Assembly (NCBI GenBank): GCA_038878695.1
Contig: JAVZVD010000003.1
Location: 1-64,000 of the forward strand
DNA length: 64,000 nucleotides
Direction: 5' to 3'
Origin: Fervidicoccaceae archaeon
Lineage (GTDB): Archaea > Thermoproteota > Thermoprotei_A > Sulfolobales > Fervidicoccaceae
The translations under genes were made by a program, and so were the position numbers. The notes under the pieces are model-generated. The model was not told where the DNA came from. It saw nothing but the letters and a program-made list of their open reading frames with translations, and did not search any database. Shown one piece after another: positions 32,414 to 40,143 of this stretch (positions within the stretch are counted from its first letter, which is position 1; every line of letters starts with the position of its first letter).

Positions 32414-33616
32414 TCAGGTGCTGAGCTGCACGCTTGTTCTACGCAAAGTCTCGGTGTAGAGGTACACATCGTCGCGGTTCAGCTTGCCTTCTCTGATCTT
32501 TTCAATGGCCTGGAGGAAGTCCTTCATTACGACCACGGTCCTGTTCTCCCTTATCGCATTGTAGCCGGCCTCGGTGCACACGGCTTTGATGTCGGCTCCC
32601 GAGAACCCCTCGGTCTTATCGGCGAGCACCTCAACGTTGAAGTCTTCAGCCAGGGGCATATTGCGCGTGTGTATGTTGAATATCTCGATGCGCCCTCTGC
32701 GATCGGGGAGAGGCACATAGATTATTCTGTCGAATCTACCGGGCCTCAGGATAGCCGGGTCAAGTATGTCTATCCTGTTAGTAGCGGCTATGATCTTGAC
32801 GTTGTCGAGGGGATCGAAGCCGTCCATCTCCGCCAGAAGCTGCATCATAGTCCTCTGGACCTCTCTTTCTCCGCTCGTTCCTATGTCGATCCTCTTGGCC
32901 GCGATAGCGTCGATCTCGTCTATGAAGATTATAGATGGAGCCTTCCTCCTGGCCAGCTCGAAGACCTCCCTTACTATGCGAGCGCCCTCGCCTATGTACT
33001 TCTGCACGAGCTCGCTGCCTACTATGCTTATGAACACGGCGTTCGTCTCCCCAGCCACGGCCTTCGCCAACAGGGTCTTGCCCGTGCCCGGGGGGCCATA
33101 GAGCAGGACGCCCTTAGGAGGCTCTATGCCCACTTTCTTGAAGAGCTCCGGCTTGAGGAGAGGAAGCTCGACCGCCTCTCTGAGCGCCTCTATCTGCTTG
33201 CTCAGGCCACCGATATCGGAGTACCGCACTTTCGGCCTCTCTATCACCTCCATGGCCTTGACGTAGGGATCCTCCCTCTCCGGGAGCACCTCCACGAGAC
33301 TCGAGCCCCTCTGATTTATGGCCACGCTCAGGCCCGGCCTTAGCATCTCTCGAGGGATCTTGCTACTCACCGTGACTATCAGGTTAGGCCCCGACGAGCT
33401 CTTGACCACCGCCCTGCCGTCGGGCAGAAGATCCAAGAGCACCGCCTCTATCAGCGGTGGCGTCATGAGCTTTTCCACCTCCTGCCTGTAGTAGTTCACC
33501 TCCTGCCTGAGCTTCATGTTCTGCTGCTCCAGCTCCTTGACCTTCCTCTCGAGGAACTTGACATACTCGATCAACGTGTCTGCATCGATCTTATCGTATT
33601 CTTCGGCTATCGACAT
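32414..33616 (-). CDS. pan: Proteasome-activating nucleotidase PAN, C-terminal HbYX motif absent
   Basis: 400-residue AAA ATPase that unfolds substrates for the 20S proteasome. N-terminal coiled coil ([20 protein letters not shown]), OB domain ([15 protein letters not shown]), Walker [12 protein letters not shown], Walker [12 protein letters not shown], second region of homology [22 protein letters not shown] proteins usually end in hydrophobic-Tyr-X, which docks in the proteasome and opens its gate; this one ends RRTSVQLST, with no Tyr near the end. ATG 33616; TATA-like TATTTTAGT on the minus strand about 33665-33673. Confidence 0.92.
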   Translation of the reverse strand: MSIAEEYDKIDADTLIEYVKFLERKVKELEQQNMKLRQEVNYYRQEVEKLMTPPLIEAVLLDLLPDGRAVVKSSSGPNLIVTVSSKIPREMLRPGLSVAINQRGSSLVEVLPEREDPYVKAMEVIERPKVRYSDIGGLSKQIEALREAVELPLLKPELFKKVGIEPPKGVLLYGPPGTGKTLLAKAVAGETNAVFISIVGSELVQKYIGEGARIVREVFELARRKAPSIIFIDEIDAIAAKRIDIGTSGEREVQRTMMQLLAEMDGFDPLDNVKIIAATNRIDILDPAILRPGRFDRIIYVPLPDRRGRIEIFNIHTRNMPLAEDFNVEVLADKTEGFSGADIKAVCTEAGYNAIRENRTVVVMKDFLQAIEKIREGKLNRDDVYLYTETLRRTSVQLST

Positions 33617-33732
33617 GGCGTCTCCTCTCTGAGACAGTCTTCGAGCAACGGACTTCTCGGCCGAGTACTAAAATAGGGCAGCCTTCCCCTTAAATGCGGC
33701 GTGGTGTTCAAGCCCGAGGAGGCTGAGGTCGG

Positions 33733-34230
33733 CTGAGCTACTGCGAGATCTGCGGCTCCGCGCTGCGCGGAGAGGGGCGCGAGATATTCGTCGAGGGTGC
33801 TCTCGTGAGGGTATGTGACAGGTGCTTCTCCAGGGCAACTCGGAAGAGGCCTCTCCCCGAGTCGAGAGCTCCGAGGCCAACTCCGCGCTCGGTCCGCCCC
33901 GTGGAGAGGAGGAGAGCGGACCTCGAAGTCGTGGAGAACTACGCCTACCTCGTGAGGACGGCTCGCGAGAAGCTTGGCCTAACCGCAGCCGAGCTGGCTG
34001 CGCGGATCAAAGAGAAGGAGAGCGTGGTGAAGCGCGTCGAGAGCGGGAGGCTCAGGCCGACGATCGAGCTAGCCAGGAAGCTCGAGAGGGCCTTGGGGGT
34101 CAAGCTCTTGGAGAAAACCTCCGAGGGCGAGGAGGCGGCGCGAAACGACGAGATCGAAATTGACGTGGCTGTGACCCTGGGAGAGCTGATCGGGGCGGGA
34201 TTCAATAAAAAGCAGCCGGCGCGAGAGTGA
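33733..34230 (+). CDS. mbf1: MBF1 (multiprotein bridging factor 1) homologue, apparent CTG start
   Basis: 165 residues from CTG 33733. The zinc ribbon (SYCEICGSALRG ... VRVCDRCFS), a basic linker, then a Cro-type HTH (REKLGLTAAELAARIKEKESVVKRVESGRLRPTIELARKLE split across helices) and a C-terminal tail give the archaeal MBF1 layout; MBF1 links to translation and the small subunit. The first Cys pair lies upstream of the first usual start (GTG 33805). The only codons between the in-frame TGA at 33724-33726 and the ribbon are GGT, CGG and CTG. GAGGAGG and GAGGT precede it, and a TATA-like CTTAAAT (33689-33695) sits 40 bp upstream. Confidence 0.85.
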   Translation: MSYCEICGSALRGEGREIFVEGALVRVCDRCFSRATRKRPLPESRAPRPTPRSVRPVERRRADLEVVENYAYLVRTAREKLGLTAAELAARIKEKESVVKRVESGRLRPTIELARKLERALGVKLLEKTSEGEEAARNDEIEIDVAVTLGELIGAGFNKKQPARE

Positions 34231-34319
34231 AGCCTTAATGGGCCTCTCCTCGAATACATTGGTGTGGAGCGCGGCGCCTCGAGGGCTCCTCCCATAGGCT
34301 GTTGCACCGACGCTCCGAA

Positions 34320-35447
34320 ATGCGGGGGAGCGCTGAGGCTTTGAGGAGAGCGCTGCTACTAGTGCCCGCAGATTCCGAGGACTTCTTAGTGGAGGAGCTG
34401 CGCGCTCTAGCTCGCGTGGCCTCCTACGAGATCGTGGGCGAGGTCAGGCTAAGAAGACGGGGCAAGAGCTACGCGCTGACCGAACACAAGCTCGCTGAGA
34501 TCTCGAGCAAAATCGAGGCCTCGGGCGCGGAGGTGGTCCTGTGCGGAGCCGCGCTTCCGCCGAGCAGTATACTGAAAATAGCAAGGAGGGTCAAGCGCGA
34601 GGTCGTCGATAGGACCCTCCTCCTCTTGGAGGTCTTCGAGAGAAACGCGGGCAGCAGGGAGGCTAAGCTCCAGATCGAGACGGCGAGGCTCAAGCACATG
34701 CTGCCTCTTCTCCGCGAGAGCATAAATTTGCTCAAGCGAGGTGAGCTGCCGGGCTTCCTGAGCGGGGGCACGTACGCAGCAGACAAGTACTACCTTCACG
34801 TCCGCAAGAAGGTGTCCGAAAATTACAAGAAGCTCAGAGAGATCGCCGAGAGGCGCTGGATGTTAAGGGCGAGGAGGAGAGAGCTGGGCCTTCCTCTCGT
34901 CGCAATCACCGGCTTCGCTAACGCGGGTAAGACTTCCATCTTCAACGCTCTTACCGGGAGCACCAAGGAGGTCGGGCCAGTTCCATTCACGACGCTCACG
35001 CCCAAAACGGCGAGAGGCCCGAGGCTGGGTGGAGAGCGCGACCTGAGCGTGCTCTTCATAGACACGGTCGGCTTCATCATCAACGTGCCTCCCGAAGTGG
35101 TGGAGGCCTTTTACAGCACGCTGGAGGAGGTAGTCTACTCCGATGTCCTGCTCTTCGTGGTAGATTCCAGCGAGAGTCTCGAGGCGTTAAGCTTCAAGAT
35201 AGGCGAGGCCAGGAGGATCTTGGCCAACATAGGAGCACTCCACAAGCCCGTGCTCGTCGTGGTCAACAAGATAGATTTACTCAACGGAGAGGATCTAAAT
35301 GTGAGGCTCCAGGTCGTGAGAGAGGCCGCTTCGCGGGCCTTCCCGACTCTGATCGGAGTCGTGGCTACGAGCGCTACCAAGAGCGTGGGCTTAGACTTCC
35401 TGGTGAGAAGCCTTTGGGATTATCTGAGCCGCTCGTCTACGTGTTGA
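34320..35447 (+). CDS. hflX: HflX-type ribosome-associated GTPase
   Basis: 375 residues. The N-terminal HflX domain and coiled coil include SGAEVVLCGAALPPSSI, QIETARLKHMLP and GTYAADKYYLHVRKKV. GTPase motifs: G1 GFANAGKTS, G3 DTVGF, G4 NKID, with SATKSVGLDFLV as G5 region. HflX splits stalled ribosomes under heat stress in bacteria. ATG 34320 is used; an in-frame TTG at 34302 is possible. Followed by an overlapping aTrm56 gene. Confidence 0.93.
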   Translation: MRGSAEALRRALLLVPADSEDFLVEELRALARVASYEIVGEVRLRRRGKSYALTEHKLAEISSKIEASGAEVVLCGAALPPSSILKIARRVKREVVDRTLLLLEVFERNAGSREAKLQIETARLKHMLPLLRESINLLKRGELPGFLSGGTYAADKYYLHVRKKVSENYKKLREIAERRWMLRARRRELGLPLVAITGFANAGKTSIFNALTGSTKEVGPVPFTTLTPKTARGPRLGGERDLSVLFIDTVGFIINVPPEVVEAFYSTLEEVVYSDVLLFVVDSSESLEALSFKIGEARRILANIGALHKPVLVVVNKIDLLNGEDLNVRLQVVREAASRAFPTLIGVVATSATKSVGLDFLVRSLWDYLSRSSTC

Positions 35448-35962
35448 GAATAGGTCACAGGCCAGCGAGAGACAGGCGCCTCACGACCCACGTAGCGCTG
35501 GCCGCGAGAGCCCTCGGAGCGTCCGGCTTCATCTTAGCGGGCGAGTGCGACGCGAGCCCGCTGCGGAGCTTGCTCAAGGTGGAGAAGCTCTGGGGCCGCG
35601 GTTTGGACCTGATCGCGTGCGGACTCGGGTGGAGAGATTACGTCGATCTCTGGAAAAGAATGGGGTGGCTCGTCGTTCATCTAACGATGTACGGACTCCC
35701 TCTCTTAGACGTAGTCGAGGAGCTAAGGAGAGCGAGGAGGCCGATCCTAGCCGTCGTTGGGTCCGAGAAAGTCCCCCAAGAGCTCTTCGAGCTGGCAGAC
35801 TACAACGTGTCCGTGACCTCTCAGCCTCACAGCGAGGTCTCTGCGCTGGCCCTCTTTCTCGACGCGATTTATAATAGGGCCGAGCTCGAGTATAGGACAC
35901 TTGAGGGTGCCAGGTTAATCGTTCAGCCTTCCGCCAGAGGGAAGAAGGTGACAAGCACATAG
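35414..35962 (+). CDS. trm56: tRNA (cytidine-56-2'-O)-methyltransferase aTrm56
   Basis: 182-residue SPOUT methyltransferase that methylates C56 in the T loop of archaeal tRNAs. VYVLRIGHRPARDRRLTTHVALAARAL is the family N-terminus (given here as two overlapping pieces, VYVLRIGHR and RLTTHVALAARALGASG); the trefoil-knot SAM site is ILAVVGSEKVP and YNVSVTSQPHSEVSALALFLD. TTG 35414 is preceded by GGTGAG six bases upstream; GTG 35441 is an alternative that would remove VYV. Overlaps hflX by 34 bp. Confidence 0.93.
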   Translation: MGLSEPLVYVLRIGHRPARDRRLTTHVALAARALGASGFILAGECDASPLRSLLKVEKLWGRGLDLIACGLGWRDYVDLWKRMGWLVVHLTMYGLPLLDVVEELRRARRPILAVVGSEKVPQELFELADYNVSVTSQPHSEVSALALFLDAIYNRAELEYRTLEGARLIVQPSARGKKVTST

Positions 35963-35975
35963 AGAGTGACCGATC

Positions 35976-36527
35976 GTGAGTGGAGAGACAAAAGAGCTCG
36001 AAGTACTCGAGCGCTTCGTTGAAGCCATCGCGGGAGAGCAAGCTCTCCGCGTGCTTAGGACGCTGCTCTCTTTCAATGACGACGTGACGGAGGAGATCGT
36101 CGCTAAGTATACGGGATTGCCGAGGAACGCCGTGAGAAAGTCCCTCTATAAACTCGAGGAGCTGAATCTCGTCGTTCACAAGAGGCTCCGCGACGCCGAG
36201 ACGGGTTGGTATTCGTACTACTGGAGACCCAACAAAGAAGGCGTGACTTTCGTGATGCTCAACGTGAAGAAGGCTGTTCTGTCGCGTTTGAAAGAGAGGC
36301 TGGAGGCGGTGCGTGCAGGAGGACCTATAGCGTACATATGTCCTCGCTGCGAGCGCGAGTACTCCTTTGATTCGGCTTTCAGCAATGAGTTCAAGTGCGC
36401 CAATTGCAACGAAAGCCTCGTCTATCACGATAAAAGCAAGGAGGCTACTCTATTGGAGAAGCTAGTCAGAGAGCTCGAAGAGGAAATAACTAATGAGGGG
36501 CGGGAGCTCAAGGTACGCAGTCGTTGA
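35976..36527 (+). CDS. tfe: Transcription factor E, alpha subunit (TFE)
   Basis: 183 residues. N-terminal winged helix (EQALRVLRTLLSFNDDVTEEIVAKYTGLPRNAVRKSL in part) that binds RNA polymerase near the clamp, linker helix (VMLNVKKAVLSRLKERLEAV), and a zinc ribbon (CPRC...CANC). It helps open promoters, as TFIIE-alpha does. GTG 35976. The C-terminal 35 bp overlap the methyltransferase gene, so the two are coupled. Confidence 0.93.
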   Translation: MSGETKELEVLERFVEAIAGEQALRVLRTLLSFNDDVTEEIVAKYTGLPRNAVRKSLYKLEELNLVVHKRLRDAETGWYSYYWRPNKEGVTFVMLNVKKAVLSRLKERLEAVRAGGPIAYICPRCEREYSFDSAFSNEFKCANCNESLVYHDKSKEATLLEKLVRELEEEITNEGRELKVRSR

Positions 36528-37473
36528 CATCTTCTGCGGAGCTGGAGGATTTGCTCGCGGCTTTCGCGACGAGGGCTTCTCGATAATCTTCGGAGTAGAC
36601 AGCGCGAGAGCGCCCGCTAGAACCTTTAAAGAGAACTTCCCCGAGGCGGTCGTGCTAGCCGAGGACGTGAAGGAAATAGACGGAGAACTTGTAGTCACGT
36701 TAACGGGGAAGACGCCCGACGTAATCATCGGTAGTCCCCCATGCGAGCCCTTCACCCCCGCTAATCCGAAGAGAATGGAGAAACCTATCGATAGACTCTA
36801 CGTTGACCCGATCGGGAGGCTCGTATTACACTTCATCAGGATAATCGGAGAGCTCAGGCCGCGGATTTGGATCATGGAGAACGTGCCGGGCCTCTTAGAG
36901 GGGGAGCTCAGAGAAGCCCTAAGACGGGAATTCGGTCGGGTCGGCTATAGGGAGATATACTTCCACGTCCTGCGCGCCGAGGACTTCTGCACCCCGAGCA
37001 AGAGGACGCGCGTATTCGTCTCCAACGTGAGATTGACGCCGAGCATGTGCGAGCGAGCAATAAGCGTTGAGGAAGCCTTGAGGGGTCTCCCGCCGCCGGG
37101 TCCGGAGCCGCCGAACCACGAGCCATCCCCCATCAGTTCGAGAAAGCTCAGGAGGATAAGGGCCTTGAGAAGGGGCGAAGCCATGATCTATTACGAAGGT
37201 CACGGCGGGAGGAAGCTTCCGAACTTCACTAGGTTAAGGCCCAACGAACCGGCTCCGCCAGTTTTAGGCAGCAGCAGATTTGTGCATCCTCACGAGGATA
37301 GGCTGCTCACCGTGAGAGAGCAGGCGAGGCTCATGGGCTACCCCGATGACCACGTGTTTTTGGGTGGCCGAGACGAGCAGTACAACATGGTCGGCGAGAG
37401 CGTGCCCCCCACGCTCTCGCGGGCTCTGGCTCGATCGGTCCTCGAGCAGCTCGAGAAGGGAGGCGGGGAGTAG
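36493..37473 (+). CDS. DNA (cytosine-5) methyltransferase, orphan
   Basis: 326 residues with the C5-methyltransferase motif series: I VDIFCGAGGFARGF, IV GSPPCEPFTPANP with the catalytic Cys, VI WIMENVPG, VIII PSKRTRVFVSN, IX LLTVREQARLMGYPDDHVF and X YNMVGESVPPTLSRALA. The target-recognition region between VIII and IX is short (about 80 residues). No restriction enzyme or other defence gene adjoins; it sits between TFE and a COG4080 gene. It may be a solitary epigenetic or RNA methyltransferase. ATG 36493 lies inside the TFE gene. Confidence 0.88.
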   Translation: MRGGSSRYAVVDIFCGAGGFARGFRDEGFSIIFGVDSARAPARTFKENFPEAVVLAEDVKEIDGELVVTLTGKTPDVIIGSPPCEPFTPANPKRMEKPIDRLYVDPIGRLVLHFIRIIGELRPRIWIMENVPGLLEGELREALRREFGRVGYREIYFHVLRAEDFCTPSKRTRVFVSNVRLTPSMCERAISVEEALRGLPPPGPEPPNHEPSPISSRKLRRIRALRRGEAMIYYEGHGGRKLPNFTRLRPNEPAPPVLGSSRFVHPHEDRLLTVREQARLMGYPDDHVFLGGRDEQYNMVGESVPPTLSRALARSVLEQLEKGGGE

Positions 37474-37961
37474 TGAGACGAGCCCGGGTGGCGCTATTGC
37501 TTCACGACGTGAGCAGCGGGAGTGCGCTCGTAAGCTTCGTGAAAACCGCGCTGGCATACCGAGATCTGCTCGAGGTAGTGATAATATCTCGCGCGACTGG
37601 AGGAGCCGCGCAGTACGGCATCGCCGATGCCAGCAAAGCGCTCTACAGAGAGAGCGTGGCGATGCTGGTCGTGCAGGACATACCGGATGTGCTCGAGCTC
37701 TTCCCGGGCAGGAACCTGATCTTCTTCAGCAGGAGGCACGGGGAGCCCTTCACCACGTTGAGAGATCTAGGAGAGCTCGGCGGGTCTCTGCTCTGCTTCT
37801 CGGGGAGCGAGACGGGCTTCGCGAGGAACGAGATTCCAGAGGGAGCACGAGCTGTCTATCCCAGCGGCGCTCAACGTGAAATGACCCCGGACGCCTATCT
37901 ATCGATAGTGATGCACTTACTCGTCAACGAAGTCCAATCGACGAGAAGCGCGGGAGGCTAG
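37473..37961 (+). CDS. COG4080 SPOUT-like protein (annotated elsewhere as RecB-family nuclease)
   Basis: 162 residues: RVALLLHDVSSGSALVSFVKTAL, LEVVIISRATGGAAQYGIADASKALY, LLCFSGSETGFARNEIP. The glycine-rich ATGGAAQ and the SGSETGF loop fit the archaeal family COG4080, which is related to SpoU methyltransferases although old annotations name it a nuclease. An RNA methylation role is likely by fold but unproven. GTG 37473 shares its G with the stop of the methyltransferase. Followed by NOG1 12 bp later. Confidence 0.78.
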   Translation: MRRARVALLLHDVSSGSALVSFVKTALAYRDLLEVVIISRATGGAAQYGIADASKALYRESVAMLVVQDIPDVLELFPGRNLIFFSRRHGEPFTTLRDLGELGGSLLCFSGSETGFARNEIPEGARAVYPSGAQREMTPDAYLSIVMHLLVNEVQSTRSAGG

Positions 37962-37972
37962 CGAGTCTTCAC

Positions 37973-38983
37973 ATGAGCTCAAAGAAGCGAACGTTGAGGA
38001 ATCTGCACCTACCCCAATACGACGAACTTTACTCTAAGGTCTACTCGAGAGTGGGCAGGCTTCTGACCAAGCAGCGGCGGAGCGGGTCCGGAGACCCAAG
38101 ACGCGAGGCCCTCGAGATACTTGACACGGCCTATAACGTGCTGAAGACGAAACTCGACGCGTACCGCGAGCTCTACGAAATGGTGAGGGAAAAACCCGCG
38201 GCTCTCCAATACATAGAGACGGTCCACGGTAGCGGCGCTCTTAGGACGCTCAAGACCGTCGCCTACATCTCGACTAGGCTGACGAACCTCTGGAGGAATC
38301 TTCGCAAACACGTTGCCTACTACGAGGCCGACCGCGTCAAAAGGTTCTCGCTTCAGTGCGCGGCTAGACTCCTCTCCTACGTCAGGAGGAGGCGCAAGCT
38401 CTTGGAGAAGGCGCTCGAGATGAAGCGGGAGCTCTCCGAGCTGCCGCTCGACGGAGGGCCTCTGATCGTTATAATTGGGCCCCCCAACGCCGGAAAAAGC
38501 ACGCTCGCGCGAGCGATCGCCGATATAAAGACCGAGGTAGGCGACTACCCCTTCACGACGCGCGAGCCCGTGCCCGGGACGACAGATAAGATACTGCCTT
38601 TCGCGAGGGTAACCGTAGTCGACAGCCCCGGGCTCCTGGCTAGGGAGAAGCTGAATCCGATCGAGCGTCGGGCTATGGCCATGGCGAGAATGCCGGGTTC
38701 TCTCTTGATCTACCTCCTCGACCCTGACCCCAACTCGCCCGTCGAGAGGGAGTCTCAGCTTAAGCTATTGAGGGAACTGGCCCTTCTCAATCCCAACGTC
38801 GTTGTCGCGGTAAACAAAATCGATGCGTGGAGAGATCACGCGCTCGAGCTAGGGGCCGCAGCGAAGGAAAAGGGCTTCGAGCCGATTTATATAAGTGCGT
38901 TGAGGGGAGAGAACATAGGAGAGCTCATCGATAGACTAAGAACTCTGCTCGAGAAGAAGCTGAGTCGAGGAGCCGCGTCTTGA
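37973..38983 (+). CDS. nog1: NOG1-family GTPase
   Basis: 336 residues. The helical N-terminal NOG1 domain spans about 1-160 (YDELYSKVYSRVGRLLTKQRR, YIETVHGSGALRTLKTVAYIS), followed by the GTPase: G1 IIGPPNAGKSTLARA, G2 DYPFTTREPVPG, G3 DSPGL, G4 NKID. NOG1 monitors assembly of the large ribosomal subunit near the exit tunnel. ATG 37973. The stop overlaps the next TTG (TTGA). Part of a transcription and translation gene run from hflX to aIF2-beta. Confidence 0.93.
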   Translation: MSSKKRTLRNLHLPQYDELYSKVYSRVGRLLTKQRRSGSGDPRREALEILDTAYNVLKTKLDAYRELYEMVREKPAALQYIETVHGSGALRTLKTVAYISTRLTNLWRNLRKHVAYYEADRVKRFSLQCAARLLSYVRRRRKLLEKALEMKRELSELPLDGGPLIVIIGPPNAGKSTLARAIADIKTEVGDYPFTTREPVPGTTDKILPFARVTVVDSPGLLAREKLNPIERRAMAMARMPGSLLIYLLDPDPNSPVERESQLKLLRELALLNPNVVVAVNKIDAWRDHALELGAAAKEKGFEPIYISALRGENIGELIDRLRTLLEKKLSRGAAS

Positions 38984-39390
38984 GCTACGAGCATAGAAGG
39001 CCCCTCTGCTCGACCGGGAGCCTAATCGGCGATTACTCTTTGCTCTACAAATATAGAGAGCTTGCCGAGCGTCGAAATAGAGAACTGGCCGAGTCCATAG
39101 TCCCAACACGTGAGACCTTAGCAGAGCTCCAGAATTTGGTCTTAAGCGGTCGATCGAGCCTCGCGGAGCTCAAGGAAATCCTCGCGAGGGAAATAGCTAA
39201 GCGCATAGACTCTTCGGCGGCGCGCGAGGCGTGCGAGAGCCTCTACGGTACGGCTTTCACGGAGGGCGAGGCCGTGGCCAAGGTGGCTGACATGGCTGCT
39301 CTATGGACTATCGAGGTGGCCGAGTATTTCGGCATGGTGAGGCTGAGTCGGAGGAGTAAACTCTATGGACCCGAATCAGCCGAAAGATAA
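38980..39390 (+). CDS. Hypothetical protein between NOG1 and aIF2-beta
   Basis: 136 residues, not recognised. Mostly helical and charged: YSLLYKYRELAERRNRELAE, TRETLAELQNLVLSG, SSLAELKEILAREIAKRI, EAVAKVADMAALWTIEVAEYFG. No zinc or nucleotide motif. TTG 38980 overlaps the NOG1 stop, so translation is coupled. The location between a large-subunit assembly GTPase and initiation factor aIF2-beta hints at ribosome work; nothing more can be said. Confidence 0.65.
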   Translation: MSYEHRRPLCSTGSLIGDYSLLYKYRELAERRNRELAESIVPTRETLAELQNLVLSGRSSLAELKEILAREIAKRIDSSAAREACESLYGTAFTEGEAVAKVADMAALWTIEVAEYFGMVRLSRRSKLYGPESAER

Positions 39391-39436
39391 TAAAGACCAA
39401 GCGCTCTACGTGGCGCGACAATAGGGTGGCCGAGTC

Positions 39437-39871
39437 TTGAGCGGGAAGACAGCGATTTTGAAGGACTACGAATACCTACTGCAGCGGCTCTACCTCAAGG
39501 CACCGAGCCCTGCGAGCTCGGGCGAGAGATTCCAGCTGCCTAAACCCGATGTGGTTAAAGTGGGAAACGAGACCGTATTCAGGAATCTGAAGGAGTTCGC
39601 TTATCTAATGAAGAGAGAACCGCAATTGCTCGTAAGGTATCTGCTCAGGGAGCTTGGCGTATCGGGGACTTATGACGAGGAGTCCGGCATTCTCAAGATA
39701 GGGACCACGGTGTCTGCGCAGGGGTTGTATGCTCTAATGGAAAGGTTCGCTAAACAGTACGTAATCTGCCCAACTTGCGGAAGGCCCGACACGAGATTGG
39801 AGAAGAGAGGCAGAATTTTCTTTATGAAGTGCGACGCTTGCGGCGCCGAGCAGTCCATGAAGGCGTTCTAA
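39437..39871 (+). CDS. eif2b: Translation initiation factor aIF2-beta
   Basis: 144 residues. N-terminal helix (DYEYLLQRLYLK) that contacts aIF2-gamma, an alpha-beta core (VFRNLKEFAYLMKREPQLLVRYLLRELG) and a C-terminal zinc ribbon (CPTC...CDAC). Part of the ternary complex that brings initiator tRNA to the small subunit. TTG 39437; AT-rich AAAGATAATAAAGA upstream (39385-39398) may be its promoter. Confidence 0.95.
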   Translation: MSGKTAILKDYEYLLQRLYLKAPSPASSGERFQLPKPDVVKVGNETVFRNLKEFAYLMKREPQLLVRYLLRELGVSGTYDEESGILKIGTTVSAQGLYALMERFAKQYVICPTCGRPDTRLEKRGRIFFMKCDACGAEQSMKAF

Positions 39872-39880
39872 CCGTTGAGG

Positions 39881-39999
39881 TGGGCCCGCGGGGATTCGAA
39901 CCCCGGACCACGGGGATTTCCGCTTAGGTCCCGAGTCGGGCGCGGCTCGGGCTCGCCGAGCCTCGTACCCCGCATCCTACCAAGCTAGACGACGGGCCC
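39881..39999 (-). tRNA. Intron-containing tRNA, probably tRNA-Pro (CGG)
   Basis: 119-nt gene on the minus strand. The outer cloverleaf is clear: acceptor GGGCCCG with CGGGCCC, discriminator A, D arm GTCT/GGAT, anticodon stem CGGGG/CCCCG, T arm CGGGG-TTCGAAT-CCCCG. About 51 nt lie inside the anticodon loop instead of 7. A mature loop T-TCGGGA (anticodon CGG) could be built if two introns of about 32 and 13 nt are removed, but I could not draw convincing bulge-helix-bulge motifs for both. A TATA element GCTTTATAGCC (minus, about 40025-40035) is well placed. Confidence 0.75.
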
Positions 40000-40143
40000 T
40001 CGAGGAGGGACATCGAGCGAGAGGGCTATAAAGCGTTTCTCCGAGCGGCCTCGAGTCCGCATCGAGAGAGCCTTTGGACGATTTTATAGTCTTTGCGCTA
40101 TTCTTAACTCGCCGCGGGCTGCGCGGGGTCGGGAGCTCCATCG

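Noticed and set aside
32350-32469. Extension of Sec61-beta by 40 residues
   Set aside because: Overlaps the PAN 3' end; the 55-residue form has the family N-terminus and a Shine-Dalgarno.
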